Source: Falsihalocynthiibacter sp042445055 (GTDB lineage: Bacteria > Pseudomonadota > Alphaproteobacteria > Rhodobacterales > Rhodobacteraceae). From it: 64,000 bases of DNA. The notes beneath the pieces are model-generated. The model made no database searches. It saw only the letters and a program-made list of their open reading frames with translations, and was not told the origin of the DNA. The stretch lies in contig NZ_CP170339.1 of assembly GCF_042445055.1 (NCBI RefSeq), forward strand, positions 248,001-312,000, in the 5' to 3' direction. How positions within the stretch are numbered: position 1 is the first letter of the stretch; each line of letters opens with the position of its first letter. The position numbers were made by a program, and so were the translations under genes. Below are positions 42,572 to 50,702 of this stretch, piece by piece.

Positions 42572-43228
42572 TTAATCACCCGTTTGAACAAGCTGCCAGT
42601 TGGGATCTGCGGCACCCATAGTGCGCGCAAACGTCCATGTGTCCTTTTGGCGTTTTACGGTTGTGTCATCGCCCTCGATGATCTTGCCATCTTTGTCACG
42701 AACAAGGGATGTCAGCTCGCCGACGAACTTGATTGTGACCTCGCCAACGCTTGTTTTCGGGTCAAACTCGGCCCGCGCCAATGACATTTCACGCACACCG
42801 ATGAATTTCGCTTCGATTGTAAGGCCGCGATCTTCGCGGTCGGCAATCACATCGACAAAGCTCTGATGAACATCTTCTGATAGGAGAGGCTCGATTTCGT
42901 CGAGATTACCGTGCTCAAACCCCATAAGGATCATTTCATAAGCACCACGCGCACCGCCCAGAAACTCTGTGACAGAGAAGTTAGGCTCGGCCTGTTTCAT
43001 CTTGGTCAATGCTTCGACAGAGTCGGGATCGTTGATGTGATCCACGATATCGCGGTCTGGTCCGCCCTCGATCACCTCAAAATTCGGGCTGCCCGCTGGA
43101 GGTGGTGCAAGTTTATCTTCGCGAGGGGGTTCAAACCCGTCGCGTGTCCCAAGCACGTCTTTTAGCTTGATAATTAAAAATATAGCTATTCCAGCCAAAA
43201 CCAGAAGTTGCAGTCCGCCACCGTTCAT
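42572..43228 (-). CDS. Tim44-like (TimA) domain membrane protein
   Basis: Two hundred and eighteen residues: one membrane helix at the N terminus (about 8-21), a proline/charged linker, then a Tim44-like domain (about 80-215) with NFSVTEFLGGARGAYEMILMGFEHGNLDEIEPLLSEDV and the end WTFARTMGAADPNWQL. Bacterial Tim44 relatives are thought to act at the membrane, possibly in protein assembly. The neighbourhood with secB and fxsA (divergent, 107 bp away) is conserved in the class. Confidence 0.92.
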   Translation of the reverse strand: MNGGGLQLLVLAGIAIFLIIKLKDVLGTRDGFEPPREDKLAPPPAGSPNFEVIEGGPDRDIVDHINDPDSVEALTKMKQAEPNFSVTEFLGGARGAYEMILMGFEHGNLDEIEPLLSEDVHQSFVDVIADREDRGLTIEAKFIGVREMSLARAEFDPKTSVGEVTIKFVGELTSLVRDKDGKIIEGDDTTVKRQKDTWTFARTMGAADPNWQLVQTGD

Positions 43229-43335
43229 CGAAACCTCGTCCAGTAAGGAAATAGTTGGAAACTTTGCTTGTGAGACTTATGTAGTGTAACGCCGCAACAG
43301 AAACAACTGGTGCGGACAACGTCTTAGGGGGTCTT

Positions 43336-43821
43336 ATGTGGCTTTTGATCGCTTTTATTGCAGTTCCAATCATTGAGATTGCACTTTTTCTCGAGGTTGG
43401 TGGCATGATTGGCACATGGCCGACAATTGGCATCGTCCTTCTGACGGCTGTGGTCGGGTCATATATGATGCGAATCCAAGGCGCGCTGGCGATGTCTTCA
43501 TTGCAAGCTTCGTTCAACGAAATGCGTGATCCCACAGTGCCGATCGCAAGTGGCGCGATGATCCTTCTGGCCGGAGCGCTTTTGGTGACGCCCGGCTTCT
43601 TTACCGACACGCTGGGGCTTTTGCTGCTGGTGCCGCCATTTCGCAATCTCGTCATTAAGTTCGCCAAGTCGCGAATGAAGGTCCAGACCTATCAATCGAG
43701 CAGCTTTTCGACGCACCAACGCTATTCTGCCGACGATGATGGAGTGATTGACGGCGATTATGCACGGGTTGATCCTGATCTTCCGCCGGTCGAAGGACCT
43801 TCAGGATGGACCAAGGATTGA
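43336..43821 (+). CDS. fxsA: FxsA family membrane protein
   Basis: A 161-residue FxsA: four hydrophobic segments in the first 115 residues, with IAFIAVPIIEIALFLEVGGMIG, TWPTIGIVLLTAVVGSYMMRIQG and GFFTDTLGLLLLVPPFRN typical of the family, then a variable hydrophilic tail. Overexpressed FxsA blocks phage T7 exclusion in E. coli; its normal role is unknown. AGG-rich sequence precedes ATG 43336. secB follows after 62 bp. Confidence 0.93.
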   Translation: MWLLIAFIAVPIIEIALFLEVGGMIGTWPTIGIVLLTAVVGSYMMRIQGALAMSSLQASFNEMRDPTVPIASGAMILLAGALLVTPGFFTDTLGLLLLVPPFRNLVIKFAKSRMKVQTYQSSSFSTHQRYSADDDGVIDGDYARVDPDLPPVEGPSGWTKD

Positions 43822-43883
43822 GGCTCCCCCGCCAAGCTGATACACGAAGTTAAGAATTTTACGTCTTTTAGGAGAACTAGGGA

Positions 43884-44393
43884 ATGACCGACGAAACAAC
43901 TGGCGCACCGGAAGCCAAAGCCGCGCCAACAGCGCCTGTTATGCAAGTACTTGCGCAATTTATCCGTGATCTTTCGTTTGAAAACATCGTGGCCCAAAAA
44001 GGCATCTCAAATGCAGCGCAACCTGATGTGCAGGTACAAGTAAACCTTGATGCCAAGAAGCGCTCGACCGAGAAGCAATACGAAATCTCAATGAAGCTCA
44101 AAGTAACAAGCAAAGTTAAGGATTCCGGCGATCCGATGTTCCTTATGGAGCTTGATTACGGCGGGATTTTCCACATCGACAACGTTCCAGAAGACCAACT
44201 TCACCCGTTCTTGCTCATCGAATGCCCACGGATGCTCTTCCCATACGTGCGCCGCATTGTTGGTGATGTGACACGCGATGGTGGCTTCCCACCACTGAAT
44301 CTTGAAACGATTGATTTCCTTGCGCTTTACCGTGCCGAGCTTACACGCCGCGCACAAGCAGAAGCCGCAGCAAGCGAAACACCTGTTTCCTAA
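43884..44393 (+). CDS. secB: Protein-export chaperone SecB
   Basis: A 169-residue tetrameric chaperone that keeps preproteins unfolded for SecA. FIRDLSFEN near the start, VQVNLDAKK and the C-terminal CPRMLFPYVRRIVGDVTRDGGFPPLNL block are diagnostic, as is the alphaproteobacterial Ala/Glu-rich tail. AGGAGA precedes ATG 43884. It is convergent with dnaQ, with a 1-bp gap. Confidence 0.97.
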   Translation: MTDETTGAPEAKAAPTAPVMQVLAQFIRDLSFENIVAQKGISNAAQPDVQVQVNLDAKKRSTEKQYEISMKLKVTSKVKDSGDPMFLMELDYGGIFHIDNVPEDQLHPFLLIECPRMLFPYVRRIVGDVTRDGGFPPLNLETIDFLALYRAELTRRAQAEAAASETPVS

Positions 44394-44394
44394 A

Positions 44395-45084
44395 TCAGAG
44401 CTTTTTCCAAAGCGCGTCGTCGCCCATGCTTTCAACAAACTGAGCGTGGGCGGCGGCTTCTTCTTGAGTTAGGCGACTTGGAAGCGGAGTCTCGCGCCGT
44501 TTCGGGCGCCACGCATCCGCACCATTATCATCATCGCTATTTTGCTGGGACGTCTTGAGCGCGAAATCGGGCTGGCGTCCGCCGATCAGCTCTAGATACA
44601 CTTCGGCCAGAATTTCAGAGTCAAGCAGAGCGCCGTGGAGCGTTCGCGATGAGTTATCAATCCCGAACCGACGACACAGCGCATCAAGAGAGGCGGGCGA
44701 GCCCGGAAATCTCTTGCGTGCAATCGCCAATGTATCCAATGCCTGTGACATTGGAAGGAGCGGGCGGTTAACCCATCCCAGTTCGGCGTTCAGAAACTTC
44801 ATATCGAACGCCGCATTGTGAATCACAAGCCGATCATTCCCGATAAAGTCGACGAAATCCTGTGCGATATCCTTGAACAGGGGTTTGTCGGAAAGGAATT
44901 CTGCCGAAAGCCCATGAACCTCAAACGCACTTTGAGGCATGTCACGCTCGGGGTTGATATATTGGTGATAGGTTTTTCCTGTCGGCACGTGGTTAATCAA
45001 TTCCACGGCACCGATTTCGACCAAACGATCCCCTTCCTCAGGTTTAAACCCTGTGGTTTCGGTATCGAGCACCAGTTCACGCAT
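44395..45084 (-). CDS. dnaQ: DNA polymerase III epsilon subunit
   Basis: The 229-residue 3'-5' proofreading exonuclease. ExoI VLDTETTGF near residue 8 holds the first Asp-Glu pair; HNAAFDMKFLNAEL and LHGALLDSEILAEVYLEL supply ExoII and ExoIII. The C-terminal linker and tail bind the polymerase core. ATG 45084 overlaps coaE by 8 nt. The genes maf, aroE, coaE and dnaQ all overlap and run away from the origin. Confidence 0.96.
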   Translation of the reverse strand: MRELVLDTETTGFKPEEGDRLVEIGAVELINHVPTGKTYHQYINPERDMPQSAFEVHGLSAEFLSDKPLFKDIAQDFVDFIGNDRLVIHNAAFDMKFLNAELGWVNRPLLPMSQALDTLAIARKRFPGSPASLDALCRRFGIDNSSRTLHGALLDSEILAEVYLELIGGRQPDFALKTSQQNSDDDNGADAWRPKRRETPLPSRLTQEEAAAHAQFVESMGDDALWKKL

Positions 45085-45670
45085 CAAACGCCCCTTTTTT
45101 AATCCGCGCGACAATATCAGACACGACTTGTTGGGTTTCCTCCATGGTCACGGTTGGGATGACTATATCCGCTCGTGCCCGTTTTTCGGAGTCTGGCATT
45201 TGCTTTGCCAAGATTGCCTCAAACATCGCAGCATCCATTGAGCCGCGGGCCAAGACTCTCTCTTTTTGAATCGTTGGCGGCGCAGATACAACCGCAATGG
45301 CATCAAAATTATCCTCGGTTCCATTTTCAAAGAGCAACGGAATATCGAGAACAACGATCTCGGCCTCCGTGTTTTTGATAAAGGTCTCTCGGTCTGCGGC
45401 CACAAGGGGATGAATAATCGCCTCGATACGCGATAGGGCGGATGGGTCAGACTTGATCCATTCCTTGAGTTTTGCACGGTTGACTGCGTTATCGACCACC
45501 GCATCAGGGTGGAGTGTGGCAATTGGCGCGACGGCCTCTCCTTGATAGAGGCGGTGCACCGCGGCGTCTGCATCCCAGACTGCGCATCCAAGGTCGGCGA
45601 ACATATTGGCGGTGGTAGATTTCCCCATGCCGATTGAACCCGTCAGGCCCAATAGAAATGGCCGCTTCAC
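45077..45670 (-). CDS. coaE: Dephospho-CoA kinase
   Basis: The final step of CoA synthesis. The 197-residue P-loop kinase begins LLGLTGSIGMGKST (Walker A) and shows DADAAVHRLY, IIHPLV and VLDIPLLFE, which are family signatures. It overlaps aroE by 4 nt upstream and dnaQ by 8 nt downstream. Confidence 0.97.
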   Translation of the reverse strand: MKRPFLLGLTGSIGMGKSTTANMFADLGCAVWDADAAVHRLYQGEAVAPIATLHPDAVVDNAVNRAKLKEWIKSDPSALSRIEAIIHPLVAADRETFIKNTEAEIVVLDIPLLFENGTEDNFDAIAVVSAPPTIQKERVLARGSMDAAMFEAILAKQMPDSEKRARADIVIPTVTMEETQQVVSDIVARIKKGAFDA

Positions 45671-46503
45671 GCGCCCAAAACTGCTTGGCGCAGTTCCTCA
45701 TCCACTTCGGGGCGCACACCAAACCAGCGCTCAAACCCTGGCGCACCTTGGTACAGCAACATCCCAAGCCCATCGACGGTGTGGCATCCACTCTTCTCGG
45801 CCTGCTCAAGGAATTTGGTGCGCAGCGGCGTATAGACCAGATCGTTCACCACACAGCCTTTTTGCAAACGATCAAGCGAGATCTTGAATTCCGCGCCACC
45901 TTTCATGCCCAGCGACGTGGTGTTTACAACCGTCGTCGCATCCTCAAGCGCATTGGCCGCTTGAACCCAATCAACTACCGTAACTTTCTGGCCGAAATCG
46001 CTTCGCAATCCTTCGGAGCGGTTTTTGGTTCGGTTAGTCAGTAATATCTCGGGCGCACCCGCTTCGAGAAGGCTTGCGATAACGGCACGCGCGGCGCCAC
46101 CTGCACCAAACACAAGCGCCGGTCCTATTGTAGGTTCCCACATCGGCGCACCGCTACGCAGGTTTTCGATAAACCCATAACCATCTGTATTATCAGCGTG
46201 AATTTTGCCGTCATTCCGGAATGTGAGCGTATTCGCAGCACCAATAAGAGAGGCGCGATCAGTTACCGAGTCCGCGAACTCTAGGACGTCTTCTTTATAG
46301 GGGATTGTAACGTTCACGCCGACGAACCCCAATGTCGGAAGCGTTCGGATAGCATCTTCGAGGTTTGAGCGATCAATATGGAGCGGCACATAATAGCCCG
46401 CTATGCCGTATTTCTTGAGCCAGTGCCCGTGCAGCAAAGGAGAGCGGCTGTGTGCGATGGGAGCGCCGATTACGCCCGCCAGTGGTATTTTATGCTCGCT
46501 CAT
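45667..46503 (-). CDS. aroE: Shikimate dehydrogenase
   Basis: NADPH-dependent reduction of 3-dehydroshikimate in aromatic amino acid synthesis. The 278 residues begin GVIGAPIAHSRSPLLH (shikimate-binding Ser pair); NVTIPYKE contains the catalytic Lys, ADNTDGYGF the conserved Asp, and VFGAGGAARAVIASL the nucleotide motif. It overlaps maf and coaE by 4 nt each. Confidence 0.97.
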   Translation of the reverse strand: MSEHKIPLAGVIGAPIAHSRSPLLHGHWLKKYGIAGYYVPLHIDRSNLEDAIRTLPTLGFVGVNVTIPYKEDVLEFADSVTDRASLIGAANTLTFRNDGKIHADNTDGYGFIENLRSGAPMWEPTIGPALVFGAGGAARAVIASLLEAGAPEILLTNRTKNRSEGLRSDFGQKVTVVDWVQAANALEDATTVVNTTSLGMKGGAEFKISLDRLQKGCVVNDLVYTPLRTKFLEQAEKSGCHTVDGLGMLLYQGAPGFERWFGVRPEVDEELRQAVLGA

Positions 46504-47099
46504 GAAGGTAGTTCTCCGCGCAATGTAAGGTAAGAAATGAGTTCGAGGAGGGGCATCCCAAGAACGTTGAAGTAATCGCCATCCACACGAGTGAACAGTC
46601 GAACCCCTTCTTTTTCAAGCTGATACGCCCCGACACAGTGCCGAATATCATCCCAGTTGCGCGCCACATAATCGACGATAAAATCATCCGACAGTGCCCG
46701 CATCTGAAGCCGCACAACGCCCACGTGCCGCCAGACGGGTTTACCATCCTCATATATCACCGCCGCAGAGAGAAGCTGATGCCGATCATTCGAGAGCATT
46801 TTGAGTTGCTCTTGCGCGTGTTCGGGTGACTGAGGTTTACTTAGGATATCGCCTTTGAAATCAAGCACCTGATCGCAACCAATGACGATCGCATCCAGAT
46901 GCTTCTGGCTTACCTTTCGGGCCTTATACTCGGCGAGCGTGTCGGCAATATCGCGTGGCGGGGCCTGCTCAGCCTGAAGCGCTGCTTTGATGGCCTCTTC
47001 GTCGACGCGGGGCTTTTCCGTGGTGAACTCAATCCGCGCATTGGAAAGCATTTCCGCACGGATCTGCGAAGTAGAGGCAAGTATGATCCGAGAGGCCAT
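46500..47099 (-). CDS. maf: Maf family nucleotide pyrophosphatase
   Basis: One hundred and ninety-nine residues. SIILASTS-type front (RIILASTSQIRAEML), IVIGCDQVLDFKGDILSKP and GAYQLEKEGVRLF are Maf family blocks. It hydrolyses (deoxy)nucleoside triphosphates, house-cleaning modified ones, and is linked to septum formation. I set the start at ATG 47099; the longer open frame runs 36 codons into the origin region without coding features. First gene of the leftward maf-aroE-coaE-dnaQ operon. Confidence 0.93.
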   Translation of the reverse strand: MASRIILASTSQIRAEMLSNARIEFTTEKPRVDEEAIKAALQAEQAPPRDIADTLAEYKARKVSQKHLDAIVIGCDQVLDFKGDILSKPQSPEHAQEQLKMLSNDRHQLLSAAVIYEDGKPVWRHVGVVRLQMRALSDDFIVDYVARNWDDIRHCVGAYQLEKEGVRLFTRVDGDYFNVLGMPLLELISYLTLRGELPS

Positions 47100-47507
47100 G
47101 TGGACGTTCCTGTGGACGAATCCCCTATGAACTTTGGGATCGAATTGTTGGTAAGTGGGTCTTGGATCGAAAACAGGCAATCTCACTGAGTTTGTCAAGA
47201 CGGCCAAGCCATTTATGCACGGTGGATGAGGATAACTTGCCGCGGTGGATAACTCGTTTTATTCAGCTCAAGGCGTATCTCTGCACCGAATTATTCACAG
47301 CATAATATTACTCATAACATTGATTCTAATATGATATTTTGTTTCGTCCACAGTTTTATATAGATGTTGTCATGTATAACCCAGAATGTGTAAAAGCCCG
47401 TGAATGAAACAGTAATCCACAGAAAATCTAAACCCTACTTAATCATCATCCTTTCTATATATCTTTTATTATTATTATAGAGTTCACCAAACAGCCCCGA
47501 GGAAAAC
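47100..47507. other. Probable chromosomal replication origin (oriC)
   Basis: This 408-bp gene-free, AT-rich gap is the largest in the window. A perfect DnaA box TTATTCACA is at 47291-47299. One-mismatch boxes are GGTGGATAA (47244-47252), TGAGGATAA (47227-47235), TGTGTAAAA (47387-47395) and TAATCCACA (47413-47421); weaker ones start at 47221, 47344 and 47111. An A/T-only-like stretch at 47451-47481 and another at 47300-47345 could unwind. GANTC sites are at 47118-47122 and 47322-47326. Flanking genes point away on both sides for several kb (maf to dnaQ left, hemJ to parB right), and gene order matches Caulobacter on both sides of oriC, apart from hemE, which is absent here. Confidence 0.8.
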
Positions 47508-47960
47508 ATGACTGACCTTCTCCATGCGATATATCCGTGGGTGAAATCCCTTCACGTAATCTCAGTGATCGCGTGGATGGCGGGTATGTTTTATCTGCCG
47601 CGGCTCTTTGTTTATCACGTTGAAAGCGTAGAAAAGGGCAGCGAAACCGATGTGCTCTTTCAAACAATGGAGCGCCGGCTTCTTCGGGTAATTATCAATC
47701 CTGCGATGACTGCTGCGTGGGTTTTCGGCGTTTTGCTTGCTTTAACACCTGGAATCGTGGATTGGGGCGCCGTTTGGCCCTATACGAAATTCGCGAGTGT
47801 ACTGGCGCTGAGTGGTGTGCACGGGATGCTGTCACGGTATCGCAAGGATTTCGCAGCGGGTAAGAATGTGAAATCCGGTCGTTATTACAGGCTTTTGAAC
47901 GAAGCGCCGACCGTGCTTTTGGTGATCATCGTTGTGTCCATTATTGCGCGGCCGTTCTAA
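47508..47960 (+). CDS. hemJ: Protoporphyrinogen oxidase HemJ
   Basis: The 150-residue, four-helix membrane protein that oxidises protoporphyrinogen IX in many Gram-negatives. LHVISVIAWMAGMFYLPRLFVYH carries the conserved His16 and the family block; RYRKDFAAG and YYRLLNEAPTVLL follow. CGAGGAAA precedes ATG 47508. First gene rightward from the origin; its product links to hemD and the HemY-like gene at 7-10 kb. Confidence 0.94.
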   Translation: MTDLLHAIYPWVKSLHVISVIAWMAGMFYLPRLFVYHVESVEKGSETDVLFQTMERRLLRVIINPAMTAAWVFGVLLALTPGIVDWGAVWPYTKFASVLALSGVHGMLSRYRKDFAAGKNVKSGRYYRLLNEAPTVLLVIIVVSIIARPF

Positions 47961-47970
47961 AATATTGACT

Positions 47971-48049
47971 CTGGGTTCGTTGATCCTTATCTAGCGATCA
48001 AGCGGCCGTCCGGTCGTGTGCTTTCTGTACCTTAATTCTATGAACCCAG
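47971..48049 (+). promoter_or_regulatory. Long-range inverted repeat in the rho leader
   Basis: CTGGGTTC (47971-47978) and GAACCCAG (48042-48049) are perfect complements 63 nt apart in the 122-bp gap before rho. The loop holds further G/C-rich pieces (AGCGGCCGTCCGG). It may fold the 5' leader; rho autoregulation by its leader is known in other bacteria, so a role is plausible but unproven. Confidence 0.4.
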
Positions 48050-48082
48050 CGGCCACTTGTGGCGGGGGTAGGACGTATTCCC

Positions 48083-49354
48083 ATGAGTGAGAACACCCTT
48101 AATCTTTCCGATCTCAAGGCCCTTAAGCCCAAAGACCTCTTGTCGATGGCCGAGGAACTGGAGATTGAAAATGCCTCTACTATGCGTAAGGGCGAAATCA
48201 TGTTCCACATCTTGCGCGAACGTGCGGATGAGGGCTGGGAAGTGTCCGGTGATGGCGTTCTAGAAGTGCTACAGGACGGATTTGGCTTCCTTCGGAGCCC
48301 AGAGGCGAACTATTTGCCCGGTCCGGACGATATCTATGTGTCGCCTGAGATGATCCGCTCGTTCTCGATGCGCACTGGCGATACTGTGAACGGTGTTATT
48401 AAGGCGCCGGGCGATACAGAGCGTTATTTCGCGATGACCAAGGTCACTTCGATTAACTTCGAAGACCCAGAGCGCGCAAAACACAAGATCAACTTCGACA
48501 ACCTGACGCCGCTGTATCCCGACGAGCGTCTGCGTATGGAAACCGACGACCCAACAACCAAGGATCGCTCGGCGCGTATCATTGATCTGGTTGCGCCAAT
48601 CGGTAAGGGACAGCGTTCCTTGATCGTGGCGCCACCGCGGACGGGTAAGACAGTATTGCTTCAGAATATCGCCTCAAGCATCGAGAAAAACCACCCAGAG
48701 TGCTATTTGATCGTGCTTTTGATCGACGAGCGCCCCGAAGAGGTGACAGATATGCAGCGTAGCGTGAAAGGGGAGGTTGTGTCATCGACCTTTGATGAGC
48801 CTGCGTCGCGTCACGTAGCCGTTTCCGAGATGGTAATTGAAAAGGCGAAACGTCTGGTTGAGCATAAACGCGACGTTGTGATCCTTCTGGACTCCATTAC
48901 GCGTCTGGGACGTGCGTTTAACACGGTTGTACCGTCCTCAGGCAAGGTTCTGACGGGTGGTGTGGATGCGAACGCATTGCAGCGTCCTAAGCGCTTCTTT
49001 GGCGCCGCACGTAACATCGAAGAGGGCGGTAGCCTGACGATCATCGCGACTGCGCTGATTGATACCGGTTCGCGGATGGATGAGGTCATCTTTGAGGAAT
49101 TCAAAGGTACTGGTAACAGCGAAATCGTTCTTGACCGTAAGGTTGCTGATAAGCGCGTATTCCCGGCGATGGATATTCTTAAGTCTGGTACACGTAAAGA
49201 AGAACTCTTGGTCGATAAGATTGATCTTCAGAAAACCTTCGTACTGCGTCGTATTCTGAACCCAATGGGCACAACAGATGCGATCGAATTCTTGATTTCC
49301 AAGTTGAAGCAGACGAAAACAAACGCTGATTTCTTTGATTCGATGAATACCTAG
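48083..49354 (+). CDS. rho: Transcription termination factor Rho
   Basis: The 423-residue hexameric RNA helicase. The N-terminal Rho_N and cold-shock-like RNA-binding region includes VLEVLQDGFGFLRSPEANYLPGPDDIYVS; the ATPase has Walker A APPRTGKTVLLQNIA, Walker B VVILLDSITRLGRAFN, and the Q-loop and R-loop sequences of the family. ATG 48083 starts MSENTLNLSDLK. It is part of the rightward block conserved beside alphaproteobacterial origins (rho-mnmE-mnmG). Confidence 0.98.
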   Translation: MSENTLNLSDLKALKPKDLLSMAEELEIENASTMRKGEIMFHILRERADEGWEVSGDGVLEVLQDGFGFLRSPEANYLPGPDDIYVSPEMIRSFSMRTGDTVNGVIKAPGDTERYFAMTKVTSINFEDPERAKHKINFDNLTPLYPDERLRMETDDPTTKDRSARIIDLVAPIGKGQRSLIVAPPRTGKTVLLQNIASSIEKNHPECYLIVLLIDERPEEVTDMQRSVKGEVVSSTFDEPASRHVAVSEMVIEKAKRLVEHKRDVVILLDSITRLGRAFNTVVPSSGKVLTGGVDANALQRPKRFFGAARNIEEGGSLTIIATALIDTGSRMDEVIFEEFKGTGNSEIVLDRKVADKRVFPAMDILKSGTRKEELLVDKIDLQKTFVLRRILNPMGTTDAIEFLISKLKQTKTNADFFDSMNT

Positions 49355-49398
49355 AACGCTAGGGTTATCGACTTATTGTTTAATAACAATGGGTTACA

Positions 49399-50682
49399 AT
49401 GGATACGATCTATGCACTTGCATCGGCGTCAGGTAAAGCTGGCGTCGCAATCGTTCGGATTTCCGGACCTGAAGCGCACAGTGCGTTATCCCATTTTGCT
49501 GTCCAAGTTCCAAAAATGCGCGAAGCGGTGTTGCGCCGCTTGGTGGATGACACGGGCGTAGTTCTGGATGAAGCCTTGGTGCTTTGCTTCAAATCTGGCG
49601 CGAGCTTTACTGGCGAAAATACGACCGAGCTTCATTTGCACGGATCAACGGCAACTGTGCGCGCGGTGCTTGAAGCGCTATCCAAAGTGGACGGCCTTCG
49701 TTTGGCAGAACCAGGTGAGTTTACGCGGCGCGCACTCGAGAACGGATGTTTGGACCTCGCGCAAGTAGAGGGCTTGGCGGATCTGATCGAAGCTGAAACA
49801 GAGGTTCAGCGGCGTCAGGCGCTCAAGGTACTTTCAGGCGCGCTTGGGGATAAAGCCGAGGGTTGGCGTAAACGTCTGATCCGCGCGGCGGCACTCCTTG
49901 AGGCGACTATTGATTTTGCAGACGAAGAAGTTCCCGTTGATGTGACACCGGAGGTTCTTGAACTGATCGACGGTGTCCAAGAGGAGCTTGAGCAAGAGTC
50001 GGCGGGGAGCTTCATTTCCGAACGTATTCGTGAGGGCTTTGAAGTGGCGATTGTCGGGCCGCCAAATGCGGGGAAATCGACGCTCTTGAATGCGCTTGCA
50101 GGTCGCGATGCGGCAATTACATCTGAATTTGCAGGTACAACGCGCGATATTATTGAAGTGCGAATGGACTTGAACGGACTTGCCGTCACATTTTTAGATA
50201 CTGCTGGCCTGCGGGAAACGGATGATCACGTCGAAGGAATTGGCATCGAACGCGCCGTCGCGCGTGCAAATGCGGCGGATCTTCGTGTATTCTTGTCCAC
50301 AGACGATTCTACCTTTGAGGGGCTTGCAGTTCAGCCTGATGATATCCACGTAAGCGGTAAGGCTGATCTTACGGGAGGCGCTGGGGTCTCGGGAAAAACG
50401 GGGCAGGGTGTGTCAGAGTTGGTACACAATATATCGCGTGTACTTTCAGAACGAGCACAAGGCGCTGTTACAGCCACCCATGAACGGCATCGCGTTGCGA
50501 TCCTAGAAGGTATAAAAGCTTTGGAAACTGCGCGGTCAGAAATAATGTTTGGCGCAGAAAGAGCAGAGTTTGCCGCCGAGGAATTACGCTCGGTCGTGCG
50601 AAAATTGGATGCGCTTGTTGGGCGCGTTGATGTTGAACACCTGTTGGATGAGATTTTCAGCAGTTTTTGTCTTGGTAAGTAA
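49399..50682 (+). CDS. mnmE: tRNA modification GTPase MnmE
   Basis: With MnmG it builds the carboxymethylaminomethyl group on U34 of tRNAs. The 427 residues show an N-terminal folate-binding domain (DTIYALASASGKAGVAIVRISG), a GTPase domain with GPPNAGKSTLLNAL, GTTRDIIEV and DTAGLRE, and the C-terminal FCLGK, whose Cys is catalytic. The 44-bp gap from rho has an ATTGTT-TAAT-AACAAT inverted repeat (49375-49390). mnmG starts 12 bp downstream. Confidence 0.97.
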   Translation: MDTIYALASASGKAGVAIVRISGPEAHSALSHFAVQVPKMREAVLRRLVDDTGVVLDEALVLCFKSGASFTGENTTELHLHGSTATVRAVLEALSKVDGLRLAEPGEFTRRALENGCLDLAQVEGLADLIEAETEVQRRQALKVLSGALGDKAEGWRKRLIRAAALLEATIDFADEEVPVDVTPEVLELIDGVQEELEQESAGSFISERIREGFEVAIVGPPNAGKSTLLNALAGRDAAITSEFAGTTRDIIEVRMDLNGLAVTFLDTAGLRETDDHVEGIGIERAVARANAADLRVFLSTDDSTFEGLAVQPDDIHVSGKADLTGGAGVSGKTGQGVSELVHNISRVLSERAQGAVTATHERHRVAILEGIKALETARSEIMFGAERAEFAAEELRSVVRKLDALVGRVDVEHLLDEIFSSFCLGK

Positions 50683-50686
50683 GGAG

Positions 50687-50702
50687 TGTTTCACGTGAAA
50701 CA
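50687..50702. promoter_or_regulatory. parS centromere site 1
   Basis: TGTTTCACGTGAAACA, a perfect 16-bp match to the parS consensus bound by ParB. It spans the mnmG start codon (GTG 50695) and lies about 3.4 kb from the origin gap. Confidence 0.93.

Noticed and set aside
50686..50694. Upstream GTG as mnmG start
   Set aside because: It overlaps the Shine-Dalgarno AAGGAG; GTG 50695 has the right spacing and gives the family N terminus.
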